Positions 8,961 through 16,338 of a stretch of DNA of 41,524 nt are shown piece by piece. Source of the DNA: CAZFUY01 sp964522445 (GTDB taxonomy: Bacteria; Pseudomonadota; Gammaproteobacteria; SZUA-229). Below the pieces are notes generated by a model. The model searched no databases, was not told the DNA's origin, and saw only the letters and a list, made by a program, of their open reading frames with translations. Each line of letters starts with the position of its first letter. Position 1 is the first letter of the stretch. The stretch covers positions 1 through 41,524 of the forward strand of contig CAZFUY010000010.1 of assembly GCA_964522445.1 (NCBI GenBank), read 5' to 3'. A program made the position numbers and the translations under genes.

Positions 8961-8966
8961 ATTATA
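8961..8966 (-). promoter_or_regulatory. Possible deaD -10 box (TATAAT) with long leader
   Basis: On the minus strand TATAAT reads at 8966-8961, with only a weak -35 upstream. It would give a 5' leader of about 190 nt before the deaD ATG at 8766. The leader contains a short hairpin around AAGGGGAATACCCC (8916-8932 area). Apart from these the stretch 8767-9013 shows no gene. Confidence 0.3.
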
Positions 8967-9013
8967 CAGTCAGTTTTTCTATAACTCCCCCCAACCTGGA
9001 AGATTCATTTCAA

Positions 9014-9148
9014 ATGGCAATAGCTGCACAAGAAGTAACACAACAACCTGCCCCGGTATCATTTATAGAAGCCTTAATCTACTGGCTCAAGCTGGGATTC
9101 ATCAATTTTGGTGAGCCAGCAGGTTAAATTAGTATGATGCATCATAAT
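9014..9148 (+). pseudogene. Remnant of chromate transporter ChrA (N-terminal fragment)
   Basis: A 37-codon frame (ATG 9014, stop 9125-9127, GGAAG upstream) encodes 'SFIEALIYWLKLGFINFGEP' followed by AG. This matches the conserved N-terminus of ChrA/CHR transporters, whose usual form is 'SFWEAL..WLKLGFISFGGPAGQIA.MH'. The stop TAA sits exactly where the family has Gln (CAA), and the frame continues past it as I-S-M-M-H-H, matching family 'QIAxMH', before a second stop. This points to a decayed chrA of which only the first about 45 codons remain. It could still be translated as a small peptide. Confidence 0.65.
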
Positions 9149-9206
9149 TAGAAAATCTTTCACATCAATATACGAATATAAAACACATCAAACGGAGACA
9201 TAAATT

Positions 9207-10151
9207 ATGTATCAATTTATCACCCTGCTTCTTATAAGTCTTTTACCATTACAGGCATACTCACAGAAACTCATGTCTGATTACAAAGCTGAGAAAATTT
9301 CACAACATACCTATGTCATACACGGCCCTAAAGAAACACCCAGTCCTGAAAATAGAGGATTTATGAATAACCCTGCTTTTATAGTGGCAGATAAGGGGGT
9401 CATTATTATTGATCCCGGCTCTACTGAAGAAGTCGGAAAAATGCTCTTAAAAAATATACGCTCAATTACCAAACTGCCCGTTACCCATATATTTAACACC
9501 CATGTTCATGGCGATCACTGGTTAAGCAATGACGCAATTAAACAGAGCTACCCTGATATAACCGTCATAGCAGACCCAAGAATGATCGTAAAAGCAAAAG
9601 CAGGCGAAGGGCAAAACTGGATTGATTTATTTAATCGATTAACAGAAGGTGCCAGTCATAACACAAAAATAATGTACCCCAATAAAACAGCAACCAATAA
9701 CGATCATTTTAAAATTCACAATTTTAATTTTAAAATTTACACAGCCGGCATCGCACATAGTGACACTGACATAATGATTGAATTTGTTGAAGATAGCGTT
9801 ATGTTTACAGGAGACAATGTTTCGTATCAGCGTATTATTAGACTGGATGATGGCAATTTTAAAGACAATATAAACGCATGCGATATTGCAATTAAATTAG
9901 GCTTAAAACATTATGTACCCGGCCACGGCCCCACGGGAGATGTAAGCATTATAAAAATGCAAAGAGACTATCTTGCAATTATATATAAACAGGTTGCCCA
10001 TTATTATGAAGAAGGACTTGCTGATTTCGAAATGAAACCCAAAATAGTTAAATCACTTAAGGCATTTAAAAACTGGGCTGGCTTTGATAAACAGGTTGGC
10101 AAACATATAAGTCTTGCAATGCTTGAAATCGAACGGGCTGAATTTGAATAA
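9207..10151 (+). CDS. Exported metallo-beta-lactamase-fold hydrolase
   Basis: A 314-residue protein with a Sec signal peptide (1-19, 'LLPLQAYSQ') and a CGGAGA ribosome site. Metal-binding motifs are THVHGDHW (H99, H101, D103, H104), H184 in 'GIAHSDTD', D203 in 'FTGDN' and H240 in 'PGHGP', giving a dinuclear Zn site. It resembles the SoxH / quinoprotein-relay zinc hydrolase group more than true antibiotic lactamases. The substrate is unknown. It has its own start region after the chrA remnant and is followed by a MITE-like repeat. Confidence 0.85.
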   Translation: MYQFITLLLISLLPLQAYSQKLMSDYKAEKISQHTYVIHGPKETPSPENRGFMNNPAFIVADKGVIIIDPGSTEEVGKMLLKNIRSITKLPVTHIFNTHVHGDHWLSNDAIKQSYPDITVIADPRMIVKAKAGEGQNWIDLFNRLTEGASHNTKIMYPNKTATNNDHFKIHNFNFKIYTAGIAHSDTDIMIEFVEDSVMFTGDNVSYQRIIRLDDGNFKDNINACDIAIKLGLKHYVPGHGPTGDVSIIKMQRDYLAIIYKQVAHYYEEGLADFEMKPKIVKSLKAFKNWAGFDKQVGKHISLAMLEIERAEFE

Positions 10152-10186
10152 AAGAAAAGGAAATAGAAACTTAATCTCTATTTGAA

Positions 10187-10272
10187 ACCCTTGCACAAAA
10201 TAAAACTATACCTGTTTCATCGTCATTCCTGCTAAAAGCATACCGGAATGACAAAAAATATTTCATGCAAAC
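10187..10272. repeat. MITE-like element, short reversed copy of the 17416-17564 element
   Basis: The ends read 'CCCTTGCACAAAATA' and 'TATTTCATGCAA', near-inverse of each other. Internal blocks 10211-10232 (CCTGTTTCATCGTCATTCCTGC) and 10238-10252 match the reverse complement of 17511-17531 and 17436-17450. The middle part of the longer copy is missing here. It lies between the hydrolase gene and rluA. Confidence 0.5.
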
Positions 10273-10295
10273 TCTCTATTTGAGAATTTATTATT

Positions 10296-10952
10296 TTGAC
10301 AGATTATCAACCGCCACCACATAAAGACCTTAATATTTTATTTAAGGATGAAAGCCTGCTGATTTTAAATAAACCCAGTGGTTTACTTTCTGTTCCAGGC
10401 CGAGGCAAAGATAAACAGGACTGCATGATCTCACGAGTGCAGATAAAATACCCCGAAGCACTCATTGTTCATCGCCTGGATATGGCCACCTCAGGTCTTT
10501 TAGTTCTGGCCAGAAATAAACAGATACATCGCCAGTTAAGCCTGTTATTTCAGGAACGTAAGGTAAAAAAAGAATATACTGCTGTTGTTGATGGAATTAT
10601 TGAAATAGATTCTGGTGAAATAGATTTACCTCTAATAACCGACTGGCCTAATCGACCCAAACAGAAAGTTGATTATGAAAATGGCAAAGCATCAAAAACA
10701 TTATTTTATGTTTTAAAGCGAGATAAAAAAAACACGGTCACTCGTGTTTTATTAAAACCTGAAACAGGTCGAACACATCAATTAAGAATACACATGCAAT
10801 CAACAGGACATGCCATTTTGGGTGATAATTTATACGCTAATAATGAAACAAAAGAAAAATCAGATCGATTATTGCTTCATGCAAATTATTTAAGATTTAA
10901 ACATCCTGTTACTGAAAATATAATTGAGGTTAAATGTGAAATACCGTTTTAA
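10296..10952 (+). CDS. rluA: RluA-type RNA pseudouridine synthase
   Basis: A 218-residue protein, the length of E. coli RluA, which modifies U746 of 23S rRNA and U32 of some tRNAs. Strong marks: 'NKPSGLLSVPGR' (25-36), 'VHRLDMATSGLLVLA' (58-72) with catalytic Asp62, 'DWPNRPKQKV', 'ETGRTHQLRIHM' and 'HAILGDNLYA'. The start is a TTG at 10296; family alignment begins near here and no ATG is nearby. No S4 domain, as in RluA. Confidence 0.9.
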   Translation: MTDYQPPPHKDLNILFKDESLLILNKPSGLLSVPGRGKDKQDCMISRVQIKYPEALIVHRLDMATSGLLVLARNKQIHRQLSLLFQERKVKKEYTAVVDGIIEIDSGEIDLPLITDWPNRPKQKVDYENGKASKTLFYVLKRDKKNTVTRVLLKPETGRTHQLRIHMQSTGHAILGDNLYANNETKEKSDRLLLHANYLRFKHPVTENIIEVKCEIPF

Positions 10953-11084
10953 AAAACAATCAATGTTTAACTCCACACCCAACGCAACAACTATGGGCTG
11001 AAAATCTATAGATTTCTTTAATAACAATTAAAAATCATTTTACCAGCATCAAAAAAACCTTAAATTCTGAAACACTTTTATTTT

Positions 11085-11154
11085 GTCATCCTGAGTGCAG
11101 CCGAGGGTTCTGGTATTATAAAGATTAAGATCCCTCGACTGCGCTCGGGATGAC
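11085..11154. repeat. Long imperfect inverted repeat (GTCATCCTGAG.. type)
   Basis: Arms 11085-11107 and 11132-11154 pair over 23 bases with three mismatches around a 24-base loop. The outer bases are GTCATCC/GGATGAC. It lies between convergent genes, so it may end transcription from both sides. The type resembles dispersed intergenic hairpins common in Proteobacteria. Confidence 0.6.
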
Positions 11155-11238
11155 ATAAAAAAACTACAGTATTGCACTAAAAGCGCATAGTTTTAACTAG
11201 CGTACTGGGACAATAAATTAAGAAAAATCTATGCCATT

Positions 11239-11307
11239 GTAGGGTACGCCATGCGCACCATAAAAATACTGACTTATTGAAACTTTGGTGCATATAGAAC
11301 ACCCTAC
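11239..11307. repeat. Imperfect inverted repeat (GTAGGGTACGCC.. / ..CACCCTAC)
   Basis: Arms 11239-11260 (GTAGGG...GCACCA) and 11286-11307 (TGGTGC...CCCTAC) are inverse copies with several central mismatches, strongest at the ends. Probably another dispersed intergenic element. Confidence 0.5.
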
Positions 11308-11358
11308 ACCTAATGAATCACGCAACCGAGCATATATAATATTCTAACCAACCAGGTT

Positions 11359-11574
11359 TCAATCAAAATGTTCTGCATCATCACGAACCTTGTGAGAGAA
11401 CTGCTGTAATTTATCTGCAATTTTTTCCAGACGTTCAACTAAAGCCGTATCAATACCCGCCTCAATAAGCAGAATCAGTTCATCATAATGTTCTTCTGGC
11501 AAAGAGTGCCCCGCATCTGTAATCAGGTCTTTAAAACGCTCAGCTATTTCCTGTGCATGTTTTGTTCTGTGCAT
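11359..11574 (-). CDS. Uncharacterised small helical protein downstream of PPK2
   Basis: A 71-residue protein, mostly charged and helical ('AERFKDLITDAGHSLPEEHY', 'RLEKIADKLQQFSHKV'), without signal or membrane segment. Its ATG lies 2 bases after the ppk2 stop, so it is almost certainly co-translated with it, and its role may lie in polyphosphate metabolism. No family recognised. Confidence 0.7.
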   Translation of the reverse strand: MHRTKHAQEIAERFKDLITDAGHSLPEEHYDELILLIEAGIDTALVERLEKIADKLQQFSHKVRDDAEHFD

Positions 11575-11576
11575 GA

Positions 11577-12536
11577 TTATTTCTCCTTTTTATCAGTTGA
11601 TACGGGTGCTTCTTCTAACTCTTCAACTTCAGGAGCTTCTTCCAAAGTATGTTCACCTTTTTCATATATAGTTGCGGCAGATCCGACTATTAGCGGGTCA
11701 GGTTCATGGGCTATTTTGAGATTTTTATTCGTATAATCAAGACTATTCAATATAAACAACATGGCATTTATACGAGCACGTTTTTTACAGTCTGACTTAA
11801 CCACCGTCCAGGGCGCATCGGCTGTATCGGTATAGAAAAACATGGCTTCTTTCGCTTCAGTATAATCTTCCCACTTATCCAGTGAGGCCAAATCTATAGG
11901 ACTAAGTTTCCACTGTTTAAGAGGATCATGCCTGCGCTGCTGAAACCGTCGGAACTGTTCATTACGACTCACTGAAAACCATAACTTGAATAATTTTATA
12001 CCACTGCGTACCAGCATGCGCTCAAGCTCAGGTGCCTGGCGCATAAATTCAAGATAATCACCTGGCTTACAAAAGCCCATGACACGTTCAACACCGGCAC
12101 GGTTATACCAGGAACGGTCTAATAGAACGATTTCACCTTCACTGGGTAAATGCTGGATATATCGTTGAAAATACCACTGCCCCTGTTCAAATTCACTGGG
12201 TTTTTCCAGTGCTACTACCCGAGCGCCACGAGGGTTCATATGTTCCATCATGCGTTTGATCGTGCCACCCTTACCTGCTGCATCTCGACCTTCAAATAAA
12301 ATAACAATACGCTGCCCGGTTTCCTTTACCCAGCCCTGCATTTTCAAAAATTCAATTTGCAAATCTGTTTTTGTATCCTCATATTCCTTACGATTCATTT
12401 TCTCTTTATAGGGGTAATTAGCGTCAGAAAATATCTTGCGTTTTCCAAGTTTATTCATCATTTTAGGGTCAACCAGAGACTGATCTTCTCTGTCTTCAGA
12501 TATTTTGGGTAAAGAGAAATTGGCATCATTACTCAT
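11577..12536 (-). CDS. ppk2: Polyphosphate kinase 2
   Basis: A 319-residue PPK2. Walker A 'FEGRDAAGKGGTIKR' (81-95), a lid region 'MNPRGARVVAL' (100-110) and Walker B 'IVLLDRSWYNRAGVE' (136-150) are intact, with 'FKLWFSVSRNEQ' further on. PPK2 moves phosphate between polyphosphate and nucleotides, usually making GTP/GDP or ATP/ADP from polyP. It has an extra acidic C-terminal tail (Glu/Pro-rich, last about 30 residues) and a charged N-terminal extension. The ribosome site lies in a hairpin loop (see 12539-12555). Confidence 0.93.
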   Translation of the reverse strand: MSNDANFSLPKISEDREDQSLVDPKMMNKLGKRKIFSDANYPYKEKMNRKEYEDTKTDLQIEFLKMQGWVKETGQRIVILFEGRDAAGKGGTIKRMMEHMNPRGARVVALEKPSEFEQGQWYFQRYIQHLPSEGEIVLLDRSWYNRAGVERVMGFCKPGDYLEFMRQAPELERMLVRSGIKLFKLWFSVSRNEQFRRFQQRRHDPLKQWKLSPIDLASLDKWEDYTEAKEAMFFYTDTADAPWTVVKSDCKKRARINAMLFILNSLDYTNKNLKIAHEPDPLIVGSAATIYEKGEHTLEEAPEVEELEEAPVSTDKKEK

Positions 12537-12538
12537 CT

Positions 12539-12555
12539 AAATGTGCTCCACATTT
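12539..12555 (-). promoter_or_regulatory. Hairpin carrying the ppk2 Shine-Dalgarno
   Basis: On the minus strand AAATGTG-GAG-CACATTT forms a 7-bp perfect stem with GAG in the loop. GGAG is the only Shine-Dalgarno-like sequence, 9 bases before the ppk2 ATG. GGA in a hairpin loop over the ribosome site is the pattern bound by CsrA/RsmA proteins. This is inference. Confidence 0.4.
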
Positions 12556-12636
12556 TTTTAACATATTCCCTAAGTCTAGTTCTAAATAAGCATTTATTAT
12601 TGATGCCCGTCAACATCTCTAATTTTTTATCACCCG

Positions 12637-12858
12637 CTATAACTCTGGCCCTAAAATAAATTTTACTTCTGTAAAACCATGCTCTTCCAGTGATTCAAGA
12701 ATATCATCCCAGTCATAATTGGGAATCTGTTCTTCAATACTGGCAATAACACCCGTCACATGACGATAAGCTTCATGTTCTTCATAATCTGATGGGATAT
12801 TAATCATTCTGATTTTTTCTGAGTTCTTACTGGGAAGAACCATAAATCTGTCTGCCAT
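12637..12858 (-). CDS. Uncharacterised small acidic protein
   Basis: A 73-residue protein with AGGGGAA before the ATG. Visible: 'MADRFMVLPSKNSEKIRMIN', then acidic 'DYEEHEAYRHVTG', 'DWDDILESLEEHGF' and a C-terminal strand 'EVKFILGPEL'. No signal, no membrane segment, no known family. It lies 65 bases downstream of the DksA-like gene on the same strand and upstream of ppk2, so it may belong to a stress-related cluster. Confidence 0.65.
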   Translation of the reverse strand: MADRFMVLPSKNSEKIRMINIPSDYEEHEAYRHVTGVIASIEEQIPNYDWDDILESLEEHGFTEVKFILGPEL

Positions 12859-12882
12859 TTTTATTCCCCTTTAGTTATTTTG

Positions 12883-12948
12883 GGATACTCTGATCAAGTC
12901 TAATTATTTTAGCCAGCCTAATTCTAACCACATTTAATCAGAGTATCC
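12883..12948. repeat. 12-bp perfect inverted repeat at the DksA-like gene end
   Basis: GGATACTCTGAT (12883-12894) and its exact inverse ATCAGAGTATCC (12937-12948) are 42 bases apart. The right arm overlaps the last codons of the DksA-like gene. In RNA it would bring the gene end next to the leader of the following small gene. Confidence 0.45.
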
Positions 12949-13286
12949 TTATTTTCTGCACATTCAATACATAAAGGTGCTGCCGGATCGACCTCTAATC
13001 GTTTTTTAGATATTTCTTCATCACAGCTTACACAATAACTATAACCACCATCATTGATCCTGTTCAAAGCAGATGCAATTTTCTTTAATTCCAGTTCTCG
13101 CCTTCGGTTGGTTTCCTGCGACATAGCCTGCGCCTGCATGGCATCCATTCTTGATAAACGCCCAACCTTACTTTGATCTAATTCCACCGTTTGTGCTGCC
13201 TCTTCACCTATTTTAGCCAATGCCTCCAGATCATCTCGTTTATTTATTAATAAATCCCTGAATTTATCTAGTTGTTGTTTATTCAT
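12924..13286 (-). CDS. DksA/TraR-family C4 zinc-finger protein
   Basis: A 120-residue protein with a coiled-coil N-terminal half (1-75) and a C4 zinc finger: C85-VS-C88 and C106-IE-C109 ('YCVSCDEEISKKRLEVDPAA'). DksA-family proteins enter the RNA polymerase secondary channel and, often with ppGpp, change promoter use. It is shorter than DksA (about 150), and the acidic tip residues of DksA are not obvious, so it is more like the YbiI/TraR-type paralogues. It has a divergent 223-base region toward the thioredoxin-like gene. Confidence 0.85.
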   Translation of the reverse strand: MNKQQLDKFRDLLINKRDDLEALAKIGEEAAQTVELDQSKVGRLSRMDAMQAQAMSQETNRRRELELKKIASALNRINDGGYSYCVSCDEEISKKRLEVDPAAPLCIECAENKDTLIKCG

Positions 13287-13291
13287 AATTA

Positions 13292-13310
13292 GCCTGACTC
13301 CTTATCAGGC
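13292..13310 (-). promoter_or_regulatory. Hairpin carrying the dksA-like Shine-Dalgarno
   Basis: On the minus strand GCCTGA-TAAGGAG-TCAGGC forms a perfect 6-bp stem whose 7-base loop holds the Shine-Dalgarno AAGGAG, 11 bases before the ATG. GGA in a loop is the CsrA/RsmA recognition pattern. It may be a translational control site. Confidence 0.45.
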
Positions 13311-13509
13311 ATCGTAACGGTTCACACTTCAGCTGTATAGACTGACTGAATACAAATAAGAAGATTCAACTTTATGCTGCTTTATTCTGACGGTTAAACT
13401 CTTATTTAAAAAGAAAGCACAGCCAGATATTAGTTACCCCTGAAAACTAATTGAAACCATTTACTATTTAAAGCCTCTAATTTCTGCCTTTAAATAGTAC
13501 AATAAGCTT

Positions 13510-13989
13510 ATGAAAAAAATACTTATACTTATTTCCCTGCTCACAATAACACCCGCTTATTCAGCCACCAATGAATCTGCTGCTACCGACGAGCTGCCAC
13601 AATACAGCGTTAAATACGACCCTCAAAGAGACCCCTTTAAAGATGGCATTGCAGCCATTAAGCTGGCCACTGAAACTCAGCGACGCATCCTTATCGAGGT
13701 AGGTGGAGACTGGTGCAAATGGTGTCATATACTTGATGATTTTTTAGATAAAAACCCTGATATAAAATCACGACTACATAAAACTTTTGTTATGCTAAAA
13801 GTTAATGTTAGTGATGAAAATGACAATAGTGAATTTTTAAAAGCATTCCCAAAAACTCTGGGCTACCCGCATATGTATATTACCGAGAAAGATGGCCGTG
13901 TACTCTGGTCTAAAGACACCGCAGAATTCCTGGTTAAAGGAAAATACTCTCGTGAACGTTTCAATGCTTTTTTTGATCGATGGAAATAA
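13510..13989 (+). CDS. Exported thioredoxin-like protein
   Basis: A 159-residue protein with a Sec signal peptide (1-18, 'TITPAYS') and a thioredoxin fold. The active site is 'GGDWCKWCHILDDF' with C69-KW-C72, followed by a cis-Pro-like 'YPHMYI'. It resembles the DUF255/thioredoxin_7 type. A periplasmic redox or reductase role is likely. Its end overlaps the next frame closely (2 bases to the ATG at 13992), and it forms an operon with the Tat subunit and GMC flavoprotein, whose cysteine cluster it might serve. Confidence 0.82.
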   Translation: MKKILILISLLTITPAYSATNESAATDELPQYSVKYDPQRDPFKDGIAAIKLATETQRRILIEVGGDWCKWCHILDDFLDKNPDIKSRLHKTFVMLKVNVSDENDNSEFLKAFPKTLGYPHMYITEKDGRVLWSKDTAEFLVKGKYSRERFNAFFDRWK

Positions 13990-13991
13990 AA

Positions 13992-14555
13992 ATGGATCGA
14001 CGAACATTTATTACACTTATAGCCTCCGCAGTTACCAGCTATCCAGCAGCAAGTCTTGCAGAAAAACGAACTCAGGTTAATTATTCTATATCAGATCTAA
14101 AAGAACCCTGGAAAACCATTGCAATAGTGCAGGAACATTTATTCCCGGCAGAAAAAGATTCTCCGGGAGCAAATGATATCGGTGCTTTAAATTATTTACA
14201 GAATATGATGAATGCACCTGATATTGAAAATAGCGAACGCGAAGAAATAAAGAACGGTTCAAAATGGCTAAATGATTTATCCATTCAAATACATAAAAAA
14301 CCATTTATTGAGTTAGATGAAATTAACCGAGAAAATATTTTACGAAAAATTGAAAGCAGTAGTGCTGGCCGTCACTGGCTATCTTTATTAATGACTTATT
14401 TAATTGAAGCTTTACTTAGTGATCCTGTATATGGCGGCAATAAAAATTCTATCGGCTGGAAATGGCTGGAACATCAGCCCGGTTACCCAACGCCTTCTAT
14501 TGATAAAATGTATTTTAAATTAGGTAAGCCCATTACTCGGATAACAAAAGCATGA
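13992..14555 (+). CDS. Tat-exported gluconate 2-dehydrogenase subunit 3-type protein
   Basis: A 187-residue protein starting 'MDRRTFITLIASAVTSYPAA', a twin-arginine signal. An ATG four codons earlier (13980) overlaps the upstream stop, but the Tat signal fits the start at 13992. The body, with 'LFPAEKDSPGANDIGALNYL' and 'IGWKWLEHQPGYPTP', matches the small gamma subunit (subunit 3) of membrane sugar dehydrogenases, which helps export the FAD subunit through Tat. Its stop overlaps the GMC gene start by 4 bases. Confidence 0.82.
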   Translation: MDRRTFITLIASAVTSYPAASLAEKRTQVNYSISDLKEPWKTIAIVQEHLFPAEKDSPGANDIGALNYLQNMMNAPDIENSEREEIKNGSKWLNDLSIQIHKKPFIELDEINRENILRKIESSSAGRHWLSLLMTYLIEALLSDPVYGGNKNSIGWKWLEHQPGYPTPSIDKMYFKLGKPITRITKA

Positions 14556-16231
14556 GCAAAGATTATGATATCTGTATTATTGGCAGTGGAGCAGGTGGTG
14601 GTCCTGTTGCACTTGAATTAGCCAAAGCAGGAAAATCTGTTTTAATACTTGAAAAAGGGCCCTGGCTAACAGAAAAAGATTTTTATAAAGATGAATTAGC
14701 CTGTTGCCGCCGCAGTGTTTATACCCCTGATTTAAAAGATGAACAGCACGTTATTGAAGATACAGATGCCGCCGGAAACTGGGTACGCGAAGCCACTTCA
14801 GAATCTGGATGGGATTTCTGGAATGGTAATGTTGTTGGCGGTTCTTCAAATTTCATGAGCGGTTTTTTCTATCGATTAAAACCAGAGGACTTTAGATTGC
14901 TATCAGAGTTTGGCTCTATTAAAGGCGCTAATATTGCTGACTGGCCGATTACTTATGAGGACATAGAACCTTACTATACAAAAGCAGAAACAGAAATCGG
15001 TATTTCTGGACAGGTAACACAACACCCTTTTCTTGAGCCGCGCTCAACTAAAAACTTTCCATTCCCACCAACAAATGAACACCCCATATCAGGACACATT
15101 GATAATGCCTGTGAAGAACTTGGCTTTAATTCCCAACCAACACCTCGTGCAATATTATCCCAGCCAGCTAATGGTCGGCACAGCTGTGAATACTCTGGTT
15201 ACTGTGGCAGTTATGGCTGCGCATCTGGTGCAAAAGGAAGCTCACGTGCTGCTTTATTAAATAGAGCAATTGCAACAGGGCATTGTGAAATTAAAGCCAA
15301 TGCTAAAGTTCATAAATTAATTAGCAATAGCAAAGGTAAAATTACAGCGGCAGAATATTTTGATGAAAAAAACAATATAAAACAGGTCTCAGCAAAAATA
15401 TTTGTTGTTGCCTGCCATGCCATTGAAACCAGCCGTTTATTATTAGCATCTACTGGGTCTAAACATCCTCATGGTCTGGCTAATAATCATAATCAGCTAG
15501 GTAAAAATTTATTATTTTCTGCGGGTGGTTCAGGCACAGGTGAATTTACTTACAACAAACTGGAAACAAAAATTGCTGAAGAATTAAAAATACGCGGCCC
15601 ATTTGTAAACCGGGGCGTTCAGGACTGGTACTTTATTAATGACAAAAAGTTAGGTGGAAAATTAAAAGGCGGCATAATTGATTTTCTATTACGCCACCCA
15701 AATCCCATAAGTAAAGCCATGCTATTAAAGTGGGACAACAACGATAATCTTGTTTGGGGCAAAGAACTAAAACGCCAGCTAAAAGCAACTTTCACAGAAA
15801 CACAGGATCTTCGTTTTGAGGTATTTAATGACTGGTTACCCACAGATAACTGTTTTGTTAGCCTGGATAAACAGGTAAAAGACAAGTGGGGATCAGCCGT
15901 CGCAAAAGTACGCATTGGTTATCACCCGCATGATCTTAAAATAGGTGAATATTTAGCGGATAAAGCAGAACAGGTTTTAAAACAAATGGGCGCAGATAAT
16001 ATTCGATCCAGTGTTAGCGGCTCTCCTCCAGCTAATTTAGTGGCCGGCGGCTGTCGCTTTGGTGATGATATAAAAACATCAGTACTTGATGCAGATTGTC
16101 GCGCCCATGATGTGGAAAATTTATATATTACAGACGGTAGTTTTATGCCAACAGGTGGCAGTGTGCCTTATACCTGGACAATTTATGCCAATTCATTTCG
16201 GGTGGCGGATATTATTAAGAAATATATTTGA
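14552..16231 (+). CDS. GMC-family FAD oxidoreductase (sugar/alcohol dehydrogenase large subunit type)
   Basis: A 559-residue flavoprotein. The FAD site is 'CIIGSGAGGGPVALELAKAG' (8-27) with E34 at the strand-2 end. 'VVGGSSNFMSGFF' and the C-terminal 'NLYITDGSFMPTGGSVPYTW' are GMC signatures. A cysteine cluster 'CEYSGYCGSYGCASG' (near residue 215) is the kind seen in gluconate/sorbitol-dehydrogenase alpha subunits and may hold an FeS cluster. It lacks its own signal and is probably carried out with the Tat subunit. The usual cytochrome c subunit is not in this operon, so the acceptor is unknown. Confidence 0.87.
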   Translation: MSKDYDICIIGSGAGGGPVALELAKAGKSVLILEKGPWLTEKDFYKDELACCRRSVYTPDLKDEQHVIEDTDAAGNWVREATSESGWDFWNGNVVGGSSNFMSGFFYRLKPEDFRLLSEFGSIKGANIADWPITYEDIEPYYTKAETEIGISGQVTQHPFLEPRSTKNFPFPPTNEHPISGHIDNACEELGFNSQPTPRAILSQPANGRHSCEYSGYCGSYGCASGAKGSSRAALLNRAIATGHCEIKANAKVHKLISNSKGKITAAEYFDEKNNIKQVSAKIFVVACHAIETSRLLLASTGSKHPHGLANNHNQLGKNLLFSAGGSGTGEFTYNKLETKIAEELKIRGPFVNRGVQDWYFINDKKLGGKLKGGIIDFLLRHPNPISKAMLLKWDNNDNLVWGKELKRQLKATFTETQDLRFEVFNDWLPTDNCFVSLDKQVKDKWGSAVAKVRIGYHPHDLKIGEYLADKAEQVLKQMGADNIRSSVSGSPPANLVAGGCRFGDDIKTSVLDADCRAHDVENLYITDGSFMPTGGSVPYTWTIYANSFRVADIIKKYI

Positions 16232-16292
16232 TTTTTTGACTTTCACATAAATAGCTATTATTACAGGCTTAAACCCACCCTCAGCCCAGCCC

Positions 16293-16307
16293 TCTCCCTG
16301 AGGGAGA
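16293..16307. repeat. Small palindrome TCTCCC-TGA-GGGAGA
   Basis: Perfect 6-bp arms around TGA inside CCCTCTCCCTGAGGGAGAAGGCG, between the convergent GMC and HIT-like genes. A similar CCCCTTTACAGGGGAAGGCG block is at 39322-39341. Possibly a dispersed repeat that also ends transcripts. Confidence 0.45.
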
Positions 16308-16338
16308 AGGCGTTTCAGTATTAATTTTATCTGCTGAC

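Larger units (their letters stand above)
10953..11358. other. Convergent intergenic region filled with inverted repeats
   Basis: No gene is seen between the rluA end and the small gene at 11359. It holds the degraded repeat at 10987-11008, a long hairpin at 11085-11154 and another at 11239-11307 (listed separately). Confidence 0.6.
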
